Source: Lachnospiraceae bacterium (GTDB lineage Bacteria; Bacillota; Clostridia; Lachnospirales; Lachnospiraceae). From it: DNA of 64,000 nucleotides. Location of the stretch: assembly GCA_017526745.1 (NCBI GenBank), contig JAFXQX010000033.1:62001-126000 (forward strand), written 5' to 3'. The position numbers and the translations under genes are program-made. Numbering within the stretch: position 1 is the first letter of the stretch; each line of letters starts with the position of its first letter. Below, piece by piece: positions 15,969 to 25,475 of the stretch. The notes beneath the pieces are model-generated. The model ran no database searches. It was given only the letters and a program-made list of their open reading frames with translations, and was not told where the DNA came from.

Positions 15969-17940
15969 CTGTCACTCCTCTAATATAGGCTATCTCCCAG
16001 CCTCTCACTGCGCAACTTCCTTCCTCAGTAACTGCAAATGCCGATCTGACCTCGTTCTCCCTTCCTCCGTTTACAGATGGCATATAGATATATGCAAACG
16101 TCCCGGAGTTCTCAAGTTCCTCCTTTGCGGACTGAGCTGAAAAAATATACTTCACCTCCATCGGAGTATATCTCGGATCCGAGTAATAATCCGGAGATAT
16201 TCCGGGGCTGCGGATCTTCTTCACATTATCCCAGAACTCTTCAAACACGTATTGTCCGTTTTCATAATCATATGTCCACTTCCCGGAAATCTCCCAGTTC
16301 CCGCTTTCAGGACCGGTGGATATAGCGAGCACTGCGTCCTTTTTGTCTATCACATGTTCCAGAACCTCATTCATCGCAAGATCAAATCCATAGTATTGCC
16401 TGCTATATACCGACGGGTCACAAAAATAAACATCACTCATCGGAGAATACACTTTACCGTCTCCGGTATCTACGGTATAAAAAACAAGATTAGAAACAGG
16501 ATCTATGGAAAAAAAGCTTGCAAGAACAAACAATACAGCAAGTGCCGAAAAGGCTGTGATTCGGACCGGTCCCTTAATATCTGTGACCATGATAAGGATT
16601 ACTGTAAGAATAAGAAGACACGGATAGAAATAGTCTATGTATCTGGGATTATACGGTGCCAATATCAAACAGTTGGAAACAAGAAATATTCCTCCGGAAA
16701 CAGCACATAAATAAGCACACCTTTTAATCCTCACGTCAGCCTTATGGCGGATCAGGTAAAGAATGCATATGACCGACAAAAGAGAAAGCATCCATGAAAA
16801 GTTCAGGATCGAAAAGACCTTGAATGTCTTGAAAATGTGAGAGATCTCAAAACCGAATGTTTCTCCCGTAGATGACCCATAGTTACCTATAACGAAATAA
16901 ACTGCAACAAATACCAGGCCGATAAGTGCCATATACCAATACTTACAAGAGCTGATAATATCAGACACTTTTTTGTGTTCGGCAGCCAGTTCCCATATAA
17001 GGATCACAAGGCATGCCGATGCAAAAAAGATGATGCTCGGTTCCTTAATAAAGCAGGCAAATAACCCAACCATAAAAAATAATAACCATTTCCTGCTGCA
17101 TGCTGTATATATTACAAGTGGTGTGATGCACAAAGCCGCATAATCGTACATGCACGAAGACGCCATGCCAAATATGTACGGAGAGAGCATGCAGGCAGCA
17201 ACAGCTGCTATGATCTCCGAATTCTTTCTATCAGAAAAAAGGTGGGAAAAGAGCAATGCAAATCCCAAGGCTGCTGCCAACACACAAAGATTATTGAAGA
17301 AGATCATCCCCAGGTCGACGCTGCCGGTAATAAAAGTCAGGATACTTACAGGATAAAAATATGAAAATGCTATATGCTCGCAGAAAAGCATATCCCTTAT
17401 CTCAAAGAGGGACTTAAGCTTAATATCGCGAAGTACATGATTATATGCAAGATTTGAATCCCATACGAAATGCGGTCCGTTCGTATCATATGAAATTGCT
17501 ATCACAACAGCCGCAGTAATTAATGCACCGATAACTACTGCTCGTTTCTCATATAGTTTATTTGCGATCAGTTTGTAATCGGATCTCTGTCTTCGCAGGC
17601 TCCTTGCAAAAACAGCGAGCGGAACAATAGTCCATACCAGGAGGCCTACCATCTCGGAATAGTACTTCACCCCGAAAACAAATCGAAAAGTTGTGACAAA
17701 CAATATCAGGTGAAAAACAAGCGTTACAATATTTATAACGACAAGTTCTTCTCCATATCTGTCACCGGATTCTTTTACAAAGCACACAAAATAGCAGAGT
17801 CCCGAAAGCGTAAATGCAACTGCCTTTGCAAGCATGACCGGCCATGAATCTTCCGTCACAAATCTTGCAAATGCATATAACGCGACCGCCAACAGTCCAA
17901 GTATCGGATAAATTTTTTTTGATATAGCTCTCTTTTTCAT
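15961..17940 (-). CDS. Large multi-pass membrane protein, possible GT-C glycosyltransferase
   Basis: The 659-residue protein has about a dozen hydrophobic segments in the first 480 residues and a hydrophilic C-terminal region of about 170 residues, probably outside the membrane. The first long loop contains GPHFVWDSNLAYNHVLRD, with acidic residues at a place where GT-C transferases keep their catalytic acid. No family signature is clear enough to name it. It overlaps the dehydrogenase gene by eight bases and starts six bases after the stop of a GT39-like gene. A GT-C enzyme adding sugar from a polyprenyl-phosphate donor outside the membrane is the best guess. Confidence 0.75.
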   Translation of the reverse strand: MKKRAISKKIYPILGLLAVALYAFARFVTEDSWPVMLAKAVAFTLSGLCYFVCFVKESGDRYGEELVVINIVTLVFHLILFVTTFRFVFGVKYYSEMVGLLVWTIVPLAVFARSLRRQRSDYKLIANKLYEKRAVVIGALITAAVVIAISYDTNGPHFVWDSNLAYNHVLRDIKLKSLFEIRDMLFCEHIAFSYFYPVSILTFITGSVDLGMIFFNNLCVLAAALGFALLFSHLFSDRKNSEIIAAVAACMLSPYIFGMASSCMYDYAALCITPLVIYTACSRKWLLFFMVGLFACFIKEPSIIFFASACLVILIWELAAEHKKVSDIISSCKYWYMALIGLVFVAVYFVIGNYGSSTGETFGFEISHIFKTFKVFSILNFSWMLSLLSVICILYLIRHKADVRIKRCAYLCAVSGGIFLVSNCLILAPYNPRYIDYFYPCLLILTVILIMVTDIKGPVRITAFSALAVLFVLASFFSIDPVSNLVFYTVDTGDGKVYSPMSDVYFCDPSVYSRQYYGFDLAMNEVLEHVIDKKDAVLAISTGPESGNWEISGKWTYDYENGQYVFEEFWDNVKKIRSPGISPDYYSDPRYTPMEVKYIFSAQSAKEELENSGTFAYIYMPSVNGGRENEVRSAFAVTEEGSCAVRGWEIAYIRGVTDD

Positions 17941-17945
17941 TCCTG

Positions 17946-19589
17946 TTAATACATGTGATATACATCAAACCACCCATAGCTGTTCCACACGTGATCAGCC
18001 TTTGTTATATTCGGGTTTTCTTTGATGATACTGTCAATGCAAGCCTGAGCATCCTCGACTCCCGTAGAAACATAAACAAGCAGTTCATCGGTATTTGATA
18101 TTCTATCATTTATGATCGAATCCGGCTCATTAACTGAAGCTACATATATACTCGGATACTTGATATAGGCAGGGATGCATGTATCATAATTGCCGTCATC
18201 ATTCTGGAACAGAACGAGAGGAACATCCGGATGATCATCTATCCATTCCATTGCACTCCTCTCCGATTCGTACAGGAACAATACCTGATCTGTCGCGAAC
18301 CCGATGCATGTGGAAACGATCAAAACCGAAATGCTCACAAAAAGTGAAGCACCTGACAGTTTTGCATTAGAACTCATAAGTTTTCTCGCAATGCCAATTG
18401 TCCCAACCGGAACAAGGATCAGGAATATGGAATATGCCTGAAATAAGAATCTGCATGACTCCGGAGGTGCGAATATACCTATCTGCGCAAGAACAGTAAA
18501 ATCAAGGATAGCGGCAATCTCCAGCAGAACCATCCCTTTAACATATACCGGCAAAGATGCTATTGCACGTTTTACTCCATCCTTTCTAAGTTTTATGATT
18601 GTAATGACTATAAGAACATTTCCGATAGCGAACAGAACTGCGTACAATGGTAATAGGCCGCCAAAAATCTGCCGGTTCATATATCCGGTATATGTCATAA
18701 GTCTTTTGGCATATTCATGAAAGCTGAATAATTGTTCAACAGCTCCTTTTCCGCGATACCCATCGAAAATATGGAACTTGCTGGATCTCCACACCGCAGC
18801 AGTACTGACAAGCGACATAAGTGCGGTAAACCCATATATGAACGTATCCTTTACCCGCCCGCAAAATACAAGAAGATAGAAGGCATATACAAACGATATA
18901 AAGAACATTATCACGACGAAGAAGTACTGGGTCAGAAAACCGCAAAATCCAACTATAAGCAGTGGAAGCAAAAATCTCCTAAACGATAGCTTGGCTTCAC
19001 CTTCGGCCTCATCATCCAGCGCCTTGACATGAACATATGCATAGATAACCGTCCAGAGCGACAGCATCATATACATGCGGATATATACAGCATTTGACAT
19101 CGTTGCCGACGAAAGACCATAAAACGCTGTTGTAACAAGAGCCGCCAAACTGTTCTTCCCTGCGAGCAAAAATGCAAGCCGATACACAAAAATAAGAGTC
19201 GGTATCAGTATCAGAATATTTACCGACAGACCTATCCATTTACTGAAAACGCCGGAGAATATCGACGAAATTAAGTGTACCGGAATATAGTAAAGCGGTG
19301 GATGCACGTCATTTGCGGTGTTCTCGTACATCTGGGAAAACCGAAAATTCTCATTGCCTTCAGATATGAGCTGATCCATAAACGGCGCTGTATCATTCCA
19401 GTTTCCATTCTCAATGGCGATACCAAGCTGTGTGCCGTTTGAGATCGTATACGTATAATCTTCGTCTATATACATACCGGCTTTACGATATCCGAAATAT
19501 ATGGCTAGGCAAACACTTGCCATGATGATCATCGCCAGAATGATAGTCTCTGTTCTTTTGGATATGCCGGTCTTGGCTTCATAAAGCAT
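17946..19589 (-). CDS. GT39-like (GT-C) membrane glycosyltransferase
   Basis: The ATG at 19589 is chosen because TAGGAGG lies nine bases upstream and the frame before it (to 19628) is Cys/Arg-rich and non-membrane. The resulting 547-residue protein has about eleven membrane segments. The first outer loop reads AGMYIDEDYTYTISNG, with an acidic cluster as in GT-C enzymes, and is followed by DVHPPLYYIPVHLI, the HPPLYY motif of the PMT/ArnT-like GT39 superfamily. These enzymes use polyprenyl-phosphate sugars on the outer face of the membrane. It is the first gene of the leftward operon and is divergent from the plus-strand gene at 19712. Confidence 0.8.
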   Translation of the reverse strand: MLYEAKTGISKRTETIILAMIIMASVCLAIYFGYRKAGMYIDEDYTYTISNGTQLGIAIENGNWNDTAPFMDQLISEGNENFRFSQMYENTANDVHPPLYYIPVHLISSIFSGVFSKWIGLSVNILILIPTLIFVYRLAFLLAGKNSLAALVTTAFYGLSSATMSNAVYIRMYMMLSLWTVIYAYVHVKALDDEAEGEAKLSFRRFLLPLLIVGFCGFLTQYFFVVIMFFISFVYAFYLLVFCGRVKDTFIYGFTALMSLVSTAAVWRSSKFHIFDGYRGKGAVEQLFSFHEYAKRLMTYTGYMNRQIFGGLLPLYAVLFAIGNVLIVITIIKLRKDGVKRAIASLPVYVKGMVLLEIAAILDFTVLAQIGIFAPPESCRFLFQAYSIFLILVPVGTIGIARKLMSSNAKLSGASLFVSISVLIVSTCIGFATDQVLFLYESERSAMEWIDDHPDVPLVLFQNDDGNYDTCIPAYIKYPSIYVASVNEPDSIINDRISNTDELLVYVSTGVEDAQACIDSIIKENPNITKADHVWNSYGWFDVYHMY

Positions 19590-19660
19590 CGGGCCACGCC
19601 TCCTACATACCGTATGATAACACTTCATATGGCATATTCATAGTGAAATCGTTATAAATA

Positions 19661-19669
19661 TGGTATAAT
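19661..19669 (+). promoter_or_regulatory. Extended -10 promoter for the plus-strand pair
   Basis: The plus strand has TGGTATAAT, a perfect TATAAT (19664-19669) with the TGn extension. The region 17 bases upstream (TAGTGA, 19641-19646) is a weak -35 match, which extended -10 promoters tolerate. A GGAGA at 19701-19705 serves the ATG at 19712. The same 120-base gap must also hold the start signals of the divergent GT39-like gene. Confidence 0.65.
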
Positions 19670-19711
19670 GATGCAGTTTTAATCAGGGATTTTCATTTAT
19701 GGAGAAACGTT

Positions 19712-21289
19712 ATGGGCAAAGTTAAGGAATTGACTTCGAAAATTAAGAATAAGGAGTGCATTGTCCCGATCATTATGATCATATTCGGTTTTTTATGGAC
19801 AATGTGGTATCACATAACACAAGGCCAGGTTATGCTGGACAGTGATACATCGGCCGAACTGATACTTGCTGATATTCTGAATAAGGAACATTCAATAACC
19901 GGCCTCACAACGAGCTGGATATACTCTACGGAAGTGCGTGTCCTTCATCTTCCGTGGTTATACCGTCCGGCACTTTTACTGTTTCCCAACAGCTGGCATC
20001 TCGCAAGAACCGCTGCAATGTGTTTTGCGATGATCCTGTATGCGTTTGCCAACTGGCTTGTATTCTATGCGGTAAAAAAGCCCAGCCTTGGATTATGGGC
20101 TGCAGCAATTGCTCTTCTGCCCGGAGGAAGCTGGTATTTCTGGTATATAAACTACGGCGCCCATTACCTTCCATACATTCTCATATCACTGTTTTCTCTT
20201 TCGTTCGTCATGATGGGAACTTCCACTGAAAAGACTTCCCGAAGGATCGTGTTCGGATGCCTTATCGCTCTTATCGGACTGCTGTCCGGAATGGAAGGCA
20301 TTAAGCAGCTGATGATATTCTGGTCGCCGCTGATGCTGACCATTGTCATAATGATCACCATAGAGCTTTTCGGCAAATCATCCGACGGTAAGATATCGGG
20401 AAGAAGCATACGCACGCTCGTTCTTGCCGCTATAGGATCTGGCTTCGCATTTATCGGATATTTGATCAATTCAAACATATTATCCCATATTTACAAATTC
20501 AAATCATATGACAATACCGTATATATGGATGGAAGCTTCATGTACTTCGTAAAGCAGTATATCCACAGTTTCGGTTATGCACCCTACAGAGGAGTTGTGT
20601 CATTTTCAGGTATAGCCGTTATGCTAGGACTGATATTCGGAATAGTAGTGACTGCAGTTGCTGCACTGTCATTGATAAAGATGAAAGAGGTCCCTGAAGA
20701 CTACAGGTTCCTTACGACATTCGGCTCGGTCAGCATCTTCTTCCTCTGCTTTATCTTCTCGATAACACTAGGAGGTACAATAGAGTACCTGCTGCCGGTC
20801 GTACCATTCGGCTATTTTTTGCTCATAATCTGGATAAGCAACAGCTCTATTATACTGGATAACAGACGTTTCATGGTCCTGGTCCTGGCATGGCTTACAA
20901 TGCTCATCATATCGATCGGAACCATCGTAAACGAGGACAGTAACCCATTCCACCCTCTTGTGGCCCACCCCAAAATGGATCCCATTGTCAGAATGCTTAA
21001 GGATGAGGGATATACGGAGGGTGTTTCGGAATTCTGGACGGCACTTCTTATTACCGATCTTTCCGACGGTAAAATAGATATGTGGACGATCGATTTTGAT
21101 GACGATGGTGACTACGGCTGGTATGAGTTCCTGCAACGTGCAGAGCATATAGGTTCTTTCCCCAAGGGCAGATATTTCTATCTCCTTGAAAAAAACACCG
21201 ACCTGGAAAAGCGTTCCAGATTCCTAAATGATCATCCCGATCTGGACATGATATATGAAGACGACAAATATCTGATATACGGGAACTGA
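19712..21289 (+). CDS. Multi-pass membrane protein, probable GT-C fold glycosyltransferase
   Basis: The 525-residue protein has about eleven membrane segments and a soluble C-terminal stretch of about 110 residues. The first outer loop contains VMLDSDTSAELILADIL, with a DxD pair where GT-C enzymes hold catalytic acids, followed by a HLPWLYRPALL segment. It has no clear named family. A GGAGA ribosome binding site and the extended -10 promoter at 19661 support the start. Three bases separate it from the PaaK-like gene that follows. Its opposite orientation to both flanking operons shows it is separately expressed. Confidence 0.78.
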   Translation: MGKVKELTSKIKNKECIVPIIMIIFGFLWTMWYHITQGQVMLDSDTSAELILADILNKEHSITGLTTSWIYSTEVRVLHLPWLYRPALLLFPNSWHLARTAAMCFAMILYAFANWLVFYAVKKPSLGLWAAAIALLPGGSWYFWYINYGAHYLPYILISLFSLSFVMMGTSTEKTSRRIVFGCLIALIGLLSGMEGIKQLMIFWSPLMLTIVIMITIELFGKSSDGKISGRSIRTLVLAAIGSGFAFIGYLINSNILSHIYKFKSYDNTVYMDGSFMYFVKQYIHSFGYAPYRGVVSFSGIAVMLGLIFGIVVTAVAALSLIKMKEVPEDYRFLTTFGSVSIFFLCFIFSITLGGTIEYLLPVVPFGYFLLIIWISNSSIILDNRRFMVLVLAWLTMLIISIGTIVNEDSNPFHPLVAHPKMDPIVRMLKDEGYTEGVSEFWTALLITDLSDGKIDMWTIDFDDDGDYGWYEFLQRAEHIGSFPKGRYFYLLEKNTDLEKRSRFLNDHPDLDMIYEDDKYLIYGN

Positions 21290-21292
21290 ATT

Positions 21293-22576
21293 ATGAATGA
21301 AAAAAACTATTTGCTGAGATTTACCCGAGGGATCAGAATACTGAACGAGATGACATTCCCTTACCGTTTCAAGGGCGACAGCGTACTTGGGAAGCAGGAT
21401 AGAATGCTCTGTGATATGCTCTCATACGCCATAAAGCACTGTGAATACTATCGGAATCTAAATATCAATGAACTGAAGCTTTCCCGATTTCCCCTGCTTA
21501 CAAAACAGACCATTCAGAATAATTATAATTCGCTTATCTCGGATGAGAAGGATCACTTCATTTACTGGGACGCATATACCGGTGGAACCACCGGAGAACC
21601 CATGCATTTTCTTCAACAGTCGTGCATTGACCTCCCGTATCAGCTGATGTTGTGGAGACGCATGGGGTATAAACGAGGTGATGTCGTCATAGCAATGACA
21701 GGCACCGAGGTTCCCCAAGAAGATCTTGCCAACAATATCTACTGGGTGGAAGAAGGCGGAAAGGATATCCCGTATGGCAGAGCCGAGCTGTCATCGTTCT
21801 ATTATAACGAGACCAGAGCCCCGCATTATGTTGATTACCTTAACAATCTAAAACCCGCATTCATACGCGGATATCCCTCTTTTGTGTATGAATTTTCCAA
21901 GTACCTTGTGGAAAAGGGGATCACCCTGGGGTTTTCTCCGAAAGCAATACAGCTGACGTCAGAACCGAGCTATGAATACCAGTATGAAATGATAAGAAGA
22001 GCATTTCATATCGATACGATATACCTTCAGTACGGTCACACCGAGAGTAGTGTATTCGGCTACACATATGACAATTCATTTGAATACATCATTGAACCTC
22101 TATACGGAGTTACGGAAATACTTGACGAGGAAGGAAATGAAGTGGCGGTCGGCCAAAGTGGTGAGATCGTTGTGACAAGCCTGTATAACAGGGTCATGCC
22201 GCTTATCAGATACAAGACAGGGGATATCGCAGTTAAGGGAGAGACTATAGATGGTAAGCTTCATCTGAAGCAGATCATCGGAAGAACATGGGATCATATC
22301 ATAGACCGAGACAATAATAAGGTTATCGATCCCATGATATTCGAAGATGTCGCCGCCCTTGCAAGTATCGCAAAATGGCAGATCGAACAAACAGAAGCCG
22401 GGAAGATCACAATGCATATCGTCAAAGGAAAGCAGTATTCCTCAAAAGACGAGGATGAGATGAGAGATATCTTTGACAGGATCGCAAATGTAGATGTTGA
22501 GTTTGATTATGTTGACAGCATCCCCGGTACCGCACGGGGGAAACACAAGATGATCGTCCAGCATCTTAAATCATGA
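21293..22576 (+). CDS. PaaK/CapK-like adenylate-forming enzyme
   Basis: The 427-residue protein belongs to the phenylacetate-CoA ligase-like branch of adenylating enzymes. Visible motifs are YTGGTTGEPMHF (the P-loop-like A3 motif, about residues 94-105), YLQYGHTES in the position of the YGxTE motif, and RYKTGDIAV (the TGD ATP-binding motif). Members activate a carboxylic acid as an acyl-AMP, then often as a CoA or carrier thioester. CapK-like relatives occur in many capsule loci without a settled function. It is cotranscribed with the GT-C-like gene before it and ends 18 bases from a convergent fucosyltransferase. It could activate an acyl group for glycan esterification. Confidence 0.85.
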   Translation: MNEKNYLLRFTRGIRILNEMTFPYRFKGDSVLGKQDRMLCDMLSYAIKHCEYYRNLNINELKLSRFPLLTKQTIQNNYNSLISDEKDHFIYWDAYTGGTTGEPMHFLQQSCIDLPYQLMLWRRMGYKRGDVVIAMTGTEVPQEDLANNIYWVEEGGKDIPYGRAELSSFYYNETRAPHYVDYLNNLKPAFIRGYPSFVYEFSKYLVEKGITLGFSPKAIQLTSEPSYEYQYEMIRRAFHIDTIYLQYGHTESSVFGYTYDNSFEYIIEPLYGVTEILDEEGNEVAVGQSGEIVVTSLYNRVMPLIRYKTGDIAVKGETIDGKLHLKQIIGRTWDHIIDRDNNKVIDPMIFEDVAALASIAKWQIEQTEAGKITMHIVKGKQYSSKDEDEMRDIFDRIANVDVEFDYVDSIPGTARGKHKMIVQHLKS

Positions 22577-22594
22577 GTGCCTGTAAATCTTGCA

Positions 22595-23476
22595 TCACAA
22601 CACAATAGAGTTTCCATATCGCATCTTCTCATACTGAGCAGGCATGATCACACACTTATCCGCATGACGGTTAAGTCTTGAACCCCAATACGAATATGTT
22701 GAATTGGCGATGATATTGTCATGGCATAATGACATAAGCCATATATCAAGACCGGCCGTTTCCCCCTTTGGAGTATCCATGAATATAGTATCCGTGCCTT
22801 CACCGACTATGGAACGTGCCTTATCGATCTCATCCGAGAACACAGCGAACTTTACCTCTGATCTTATCCCTCTTATATGATCCATGGCTCTTTGGTAGTA
22901 TGCGCCATCACATACATCGAGACCGGTCCCTGAATAATCACCCTTTCTGACATGAATCGAACATAATCTTTCAAAATCCAATCCATCAGTGTACTTCAGG
23001 TGTTTTTCGATAAAATCACTCCTGAACCTCAGCCAGTCATCACCAAGTCTATCCAAATATTGCGTAGTAAACCAATATCCGTCAAAATACAATGTTTTGT
23101 CTTTATTATTCTTCAGGAGCTGCGTAAATGCCATATCACCCATTTCTTCAACATCATCTTCCCTTATATGGGTTCTCTTCTGATGCAGCCGGATCGACCA
23201 TCTCTTCCTGATCCTTTCAAGTTCAAACAAAGCGATCCCGGGTTTTCCTCCAACACTTATCGGGATGCTGTTTGAACACCTTATAATATCGCCGAAACCG
23301 GCGCTTGGATAATGAATATCGAAGATACTGTCAACTTCCAGTCCGTCGTGACATTTGAAACACTTATACTCACTGTCATCGACTGACACAGAATCAGTGA
23401 ACCGACTCAAGTAGCAGCAAAACGCATACTCAAACAACTGATTTCCCAGTCCGCCGCGGAGTCTAACAATGTACAT
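22595..23476 (-). CDS. Alpha-1,2-fucosyltransferase (GT11 family)
   Basis: The 293-residue protein begins MYIVRLRGGLGNQLFEYAF, the GGLGNQLF motif of family GT11, and contains SIHVRKGDYSG, the HxRxGDY motif that binds GDP-fucose. The C-terminal SYWGSRLNRHADK is also typical. These enzymes add L-fucose, usually alpha-1,2 to galactose. An AGAGGAA ribosome site precedes the ATG. It is the last gene of the operon that starts with the ABC transporter at 33490 and depends on GDP-fucose from the gmd/fcl operon at 9697-13506. Confidence 0.94.
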   Translation of the reverse strand: MYIVRLRGGLGNQLFEYAFCCYLSRFTDSVSVDDSEYKCFKCHDGLEVDSIFDIHYPSAGFGDIIRCSNSIPISVGGKPGIALFELERIRKRWSIRLHQKRTHIREDDVEEMGDMAFTQLLKNNKDKTLYFDGYWFTTQYLDRLGDDWLRFRSDFIEKHLKYTDGLDFERLCSIHVRKGDYSGTGLDVCDGAYYQRAMDHIRGIRSEVKFAVFSDEIDKARSIVGEGTDTIFMDTPKGETAGLDIWLMSLCHDNIIANSTYSYWGSRLNRHADKCVIMPAQYEKMRYGNSIVL

Positions 23477-23511
23477 GATCTGTTCCTCTTTCTGCCAGCT
23501 GTAATATATTC

Positions 23512-24549
23512 CTAGGACCTTTCATTTGCCCGGTTTTTTCTCGCATCATCTTCTGCCTTTTTCAGCACCAGTTCATGCATTGTCCTGAAAATCCTCAGGA
23601 AGATCGGACGCGGAAGAATCCTGTACAGGGCCTTCTCAATCTTAAGGGCAAGCGAAAGTGATGCTTTTTGCTTGGAATATCCGCTCCATTCGGACATCTC
23701 CATATACTTATCAAAAACAGTATTGAACGGATGAAGATTTCCGTCATTCCAGGGAAACTCACCGAGCCACCTGTAGCAATGATAGATCGCGGTATCCGTG
23801 CGTGCCAGGTCTAGAAGTGTCTCGTCGTAGTATCCCTTCCTTTTGTAAACACCATAATACTGCTTGTCGGTATATCTTCCATGAAGCGGCTGAAAATTAT
23901 ACCGGGGCGGAAGAAGTGCCACATCACCCTCGCATACGATGTTCAGAAAATCCTGATCACCGATATAACCGCTCCGAACATTCAGGATATGCTCTTTTAA
24001 TCTGTTGCAGTAATCCCGAGATCTCCACTTATCTACGTCAAACAGTATCATTCCCGAGTTGTAATAGTCTGAGTCCTCTGCCATACCTATCATGATCTTG
24101 TAATCATCCCGTATGGACTCAAGGACCATACCCATGCTCTTATCTCCCAGATCATAATTTACAAGCGGAAGAAGGCTTCCGTCAACTATAGTATCAGAAT
24201 CAAGATAAATCGCCCTCTCACCTTTAAGAGCGATGATCTCGCTAAAGAAGAGCCTCAGGTAAATAGAGTATGCACCCCTGTAGGGGATCATCCCCCACCC
24301 TTTAAACTTTGCAAGAAGTGATGATGTGTCAGGAAAACTGATACTTCTTCCGAAAGATCCTGCAAGGCTCCTGAGCTTGATAACAGATTCTTCCGACAAG
24401 TCTTCTCCCAGTACATATATGTTAACCATCTCAACGTCAGTATTATTAACAAGCAGGGATGTCATAGACACCCCTGCATACGGCACATACTTCTCGTTGA
24501 ACTGGTATATGGCGTTTATTGTACTCTTACTGTCAAGCATGCTACTCAT
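23512..24549 (-). CDS. Family 8 glycosyltransferase
   Basis: From the ATG at 24549, which overlaps the stop of the preceding GT2 gene as ATGA, the protein has 345 residues. A longer frame reaches 24621 but would run 76 bases into that gene. The GT8 core is visible: NEKYVPYAGVSMTSLLVN, GAYSIYLRLFFSEI, and YLDSDTIVDGSLLPLVNYDLG with the DxD metal site, plus QDFLNIVCEGDVALLPPRYN and IYHCYRWLGEFPW near the C-terminus. It is a retaining enzyme, often adding glucose or galactose in lipopolysaccharide or capsule. It sits in a run of overlapping glycosyltransferase genes. Confidence 0.92.
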   Translation of the reverse strand: MSSMLDSKSTINAIYQFNEKYVPYAGVSMTSLLVNNTDVEMVNIYVLGEDLSEESVIKLRSLAGSFGRSISFPDTSSLLAKFKGWGMIPYRGAYSIYLRLFFSEIIALKGERAIYLDSDTIVDGSLLPLVNYDLGDKSMGMVLESIRDDYKIMIGMAEDSDYYNSGMILFDVDKWRSRDYCNRLKEHILNVRSGYIGDQDFLNIVCEGDVALLPPRYNFQPLHGRYTDKQYYGVYKRKGYYDETLLDLARTDTAIYHCYRWLGEFPWNDGNLHPFNTVFDKYMEMSEWSGYSKQKASLSLALKIEKALYRILPRPIFLRIFRTMHELVLKKAEDDARKNRANERS

Positions 24550-25475
24550 TTTCTCTTCAGCATAAATCTTACCGTTTCCAAAATGTAGAACGGCAGGAAT
24601 CTTCTCGGGAATCTTGCGCACGCTCGCGCAAGCTCTTCATTAACCTCGCAATCCTCCCATTTGAACATCGCAGGACCATCCGACAGGCTACTGTTAAACC
24701 TTTTGCCAAACCCACTCGAAATATGAGTCCCGCTTCCGTCAAAACCGTCATTGATCACCTGGCTGCCGGTGGGATAAAGAGACAACTGGCCCTGCCGGAA
24801 CAGATAATATACCCATCTGACTGCCCATGAATCTATCCTTCCCTTATACTGCAGATACATCAGCCTGTCCAGTCCTGCCTCAAGCGATTCAAACCTTCTC
24901 CTGAGCTTAAGGTCTCCAAGGTATTCTTCAAAATCCGTATCGGCCCATTCGGCATTATTCCATCTGTCCGCCCATGTTGCCCATCCCCAGCAATCAGCCT
25001 TATATGTAAAATACACATCCTTATCATAGGTTTCAAGTTGTTTTAAAGGGTACGAGAATGCACATATCGATCCGCATTTTTCATTTTCCCGGTAATACTC
25101 CAGCCCTTCGTTCATAAATCTCAAGAATGACGGCAGTACTACAAGGTCATCCTCGACAACGACCACACGGCCATATTCATTAACAACATCGGTGACACCG
25201 GAGATTATCGATGCTGCCAGTCCCTTGTTATTCTCCTGCGCACAAACAGTAACTTTTTTAAACGGATTGACGCCGGAGTATTTATGTGCATACTCTTGGA
25301 CCTTTCGGACCCTCTCCCTGTCCTTATCGCCCTTTGCTCCGTCACAGAACAGGAAAAGTTCTGTCTCGTTTGCTTCCTGACACAGTTCCAGATGTTTTAT
25401 ACAGTTTTCGAGTTTGTCCACCCGGTTATATGCAAATACAGCAACGGGAGCAAACTTGCGGATCGTCTCACTCAT
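24546..25475 (-). CDS. Family 2-type glycosyltransferase
   Basis: The 309-residue protein starts FAPVAVFAYNRVDKLENCIKH-like, the opening of GT2-related sugar transferases, and has GRVVVVEDDLVVLPSFLRFM with the acidic metal-binding EDD motif and a following CGSICAFSYPLK segment. DCWGWATWADRWNNAEW is a tryptophan-rich stretch common in this subgroup. It is a cytoplasmic glycosyltransferase; donor and acceptor cannot be deduced. Its ATG lies inside the last codons of the gene before it (eight-base overlap), so it is translationally coupled. Confidence 0.88.
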   Translation of the reverse strand: MSETIRKFAPVAVFAYNRVDKLENCIKHLELCQEANETELFLFCDGAKGDKDRERVRKVQEYAHKYSGVNPFKKVTVCAQENNKGLAASIISGVTDVVNEYGRVVVVEDDLVVLPSFLRFMNEGLEYYRENEKCGSICAFSYPLKQLETYDKDVYFTYKADCWGWATWADRWNNAEWADTDFEEYLGDLKLRRRFESLEAGLDRLMYLQYKGRIDSWAVRWVYYLFRQGQLSLYPTGSQVINDGFDGSGTHISSGFGKRFNSSLSDGPAMFKWEDCEVNEELARACARFPRRFLPFYILETVRFMLKRK

